A DNA stretch of 14,867 nucleotides from PALSA-555 sp036521915 (GTDB lineage Bacteria; Actinomycetota; Acidimicrobiia; IMCC26256; PALSA-555): NCBI GenBank assembly GCA_036521915.1, contig DATDGU010000387.1:1-14867 (forward strand), written 5' to 3'. This document shows, in pieces, positions 13,848-14,867 of this stretch. Each line of letters opens with the position of its first letter. Position 1 is the first letter of the stretch. A program made the position numbers and the translations under genes. The notes beneath the pieces are model-generated. The model was not told the DNA's origin and made no database searches. It saw only the letters and a list, made by a program, of their open reading frames with translations.

Positions 13848-14398
13848 GCGACACCCCGACGACCGACGACGGGCCCGTCGCGATGATGGACTACTTCATG
13901 CAGCTCGAGTACCACGAGCTGCTCTGCCCGGTGGTGCGCCGCTTCTCGAGCCAGCTCCTCGAGGGGCGCCTCGTCGGCCACAAGTGCCCGAGCTGCGGGC
14001 TGGTGTTCGTCCCCCCGCGCGGGTACTGCCCGATCTGCGTCGTGCCGACCACCGACGCCGACGAGGTCGAGCTCAGCGACCACGGCACGGTCACCAACTA
14101 CACCATCGTCACGCCCGTCCAGTACTACGGCCAGCAGGAGACGGAGCCGTTCGTCCGCGCGTCGATCCTGCTCGACGGGCCCGGCGGGATGATGAACCTC
14201 CAAGACGTCGTCGACGTGCCGGTCGAGGACGTCCACGTCGGGATGCGGGTCGCGGCCGTCTGGAAGCCCGCCGGGGAGCGCAACGTCGACGACATCTCGA
14301 ACCGCAGCTGGGGCAGCGCCGAGGGCTGCATCGTCGGCTGGCGTCCCACCGGCGAGCCCGACACGCCGCCCGAGCAGTTCCAGGACCGGGTGTTCTGA
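13844..14398 (+). CDS. Zn-ribbon OB-fold (DUF35-type) protein
   Basis: This is a 184-residue Zn-ribbon OB-fold protein. The rubredoxin-like zinc site is complete: C48-PS-C51 and C62-PI-C65, with the family's PPRGYCP linker. The OB barrel follows: ELSDHGTVTNYTIV (near 76-89), then ASILLDG and MRVAAVWKP. The N-terminal extension (1-40) is helical and probably packs against a partner. Its ATG overlaps the stop of the zinc-less OB-fold gene; GGAGGA (13832-13837) is the ribosome binding site. The thiolase-like gene starts three nucleotides after the stop codon of this gene. Zn-ribbon OB-fold proteins of this kind bind acyl-CoA substrate and hold it for the thiolase/aldolase partner. A single polypeptide with both OB-folds (Rv3521, as I recall it) is the likely mycobacterial counterpart. 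Confidence 0.9.
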   Translation: MSDTPTTDDGPVAMMDYFMQLEYHELLCPVVRRFSSQLLEGRLVGHKCPSCGLVFVPPRGYCPICVVPTTDADEVELSDHGTVTNYTIVTPVQYYGQQETEPFVRASILLDGPGGMMNLQDVVDVPVEDVHVGMRVAAVWKPAGERNVDDISNRSWGSAEGCIVGWRPTGEPDTPPEQFQDRVF

Positions 14399-14400
14399 CC

Positions 14401-14867
14401 GTGGCCGACATCGCCATCGTCGGGTACGCGCAGTCGCCCAGCCTCCGCCAGGCCGAGCTGACCGAGCCGCAGTTCCTGTTCCCGGTCATCACCGAGGCGA
14501 TCGAGCGTGCCGGGGCCGGTCGGCGCGACATCGGGTTCACGTGCGCCGGCAGCTGCGACTACCTCTCCGGCCAGACGTTCGCGTTCGTCTCGAACCTCGA
14601 AGCCGTCGGCGCGTGGCCGCCGATCTCGGAATCGCACGTCGAGATGGACGGCGCCTGGGCGCTCTACGAGGCCTGGGTGCGCCTCCAGCACGGCGACATC
14701 GACCTGGCGCTCGCGTTCGGGTCCGGCAAGTCGTCGCCCGGGCTCCCCTCGGAGATCTACCCGCTCCAGATGGACCCGTACACGCTCACGCCGCTCGGCG
14801 TCGACCCGGTGTCGCTCGCCGCGCTGCAGGCCCGCGCCATGCTCGACAAGGGGACGATCACCGAGCG
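14401..14867 (+). CDS. Thiolase-fold protein (Ltp-like), 3'-truncated by window edge
   Basis: This is the N-terminal part of a thiolase-superfamily protein of lipid-transfer-protein type; about 155 residues are visible of an expected 350-400. It begins MADIAIVGYAQSPS, followed by FTCAGSCDYLSGQTF (46-60), then a segment HVEMDGAWALYEAWVRLQHG (79-98) that aligns with the nucleophile region CxSGxxA, and DLALAFGSGKSS (101-112), the usual strand after it. Where thiolases keep the catalytic cysteine, this protein has E81 (EMDGAWA). Loss of that cysteine is known in Ltp2-like retro-aldolases that cleave beta-hydroxyacyl-CoA side chains, so an aldol-lyase role is more likely than thiolysis. GTG 14401 follows the Zn-ribbon OB-fold gene by two bases. 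The DUF35 genes just upstream are the expected partner subunits. Confidence 0.88.
   Translation, partial: MADIAIVGYAQSPSLRQAELTEPQFLFPVITEAIERAGAGRRDIGFTCAGSCDYLSGQTFAFVSNLEAVGAWPPISESHVEMDGAWALYEAWVRLQHGDIDLALAFGSGKSSPGLPSEIYPLQMDPYTLTPLGVDPVSLAALQARAMLDKGTITE

Noticed and set aside
1..14867. tRNA, rRNA, CRISPR arrays, insertion sequences, prophage genes
   Set aside because: No cloverleaf-like segments, spaced direct repeats, transposase, integrase or phage motifs were seen on either strand.

Overview
This is high-GC DNA (roughly 70% by eye) with dense ORFs, many GTG starts, 1-4 bp gene overlaps and few Shine-Dalgarno sites at first genes. That fits an actinobacterium that uses leaderless transcripts. 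The gene families point to a steroid- or terpenoid-degrading lineage; an uncultured Acidimicrobiia-type or mycobacterial relative is possible, but the species cannot be named from this window.

Layout, left to right. (1) A TetR repressor and a truncated luciferase-like (LLM) oxidoreductase on the minus strand diverge from an NAD-type SDR at 1613-2389; the shared promoter carries an ACAACTG-N13-CAGTTGT inverted repeat. (2) A plus-strand operon at 2569-6258 encodes two acyl-CoA dehydrogenases that closely resemble the mycobacterial FadE26/FadE27 (ChsE4/ChsE5) sterol side-chain pair, then an alpha/beta hydrolase and a SnoaL-like protein. (3) A solitary RibD/DHFR-like gene lies at 6362-6919. (4) A tightly coupled minus-strand operon at 10857-6916 encodes an ACMSD-type amidohydrolase, a Rieske oxygenase alpha subunit, a Rieske ferredoxin and a class III CoA-transferase. 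(5) A low-molecular-weight protein tyrosine phosphatase (LMW-PTP) gene converges on a cupin gene. (6) At 12014-14867 lie a second SDR, a TetR regulator whose DNA-binding domain closely matches KstR, two consecutive OB-fold (DUF35-type) proteins and the start of a thiolase-fold protein with no nucleophilic cysteine.

The main result is regulatory. A 14-bp motif, consensus TGKAAYGTGTTCTM, occurs in three promoters: before the fadE26-like gene, between the cupin and second SDR genes, and before the OB-fold/thiolase genes. It fits the known KstR operator TnnAACnnGTTnnA at nearly every fixed position, and a KstR-like gene lies between two of the copies. I infer a local KstR-type regulon that joins sterol side-chain beta-oxidation (FadE26/27), a DUF35-thiolase complex that may be a retro-aldolase, an SDR and an uncharacterised cupin. 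The Rieske operon and the TetR-1 locus have no such box and are probably controlled separately. No RNA genes, CRISPR arrays, insertion sequences or attachment sites were seen, and no stretch longer than 300 bases lacks a gene.
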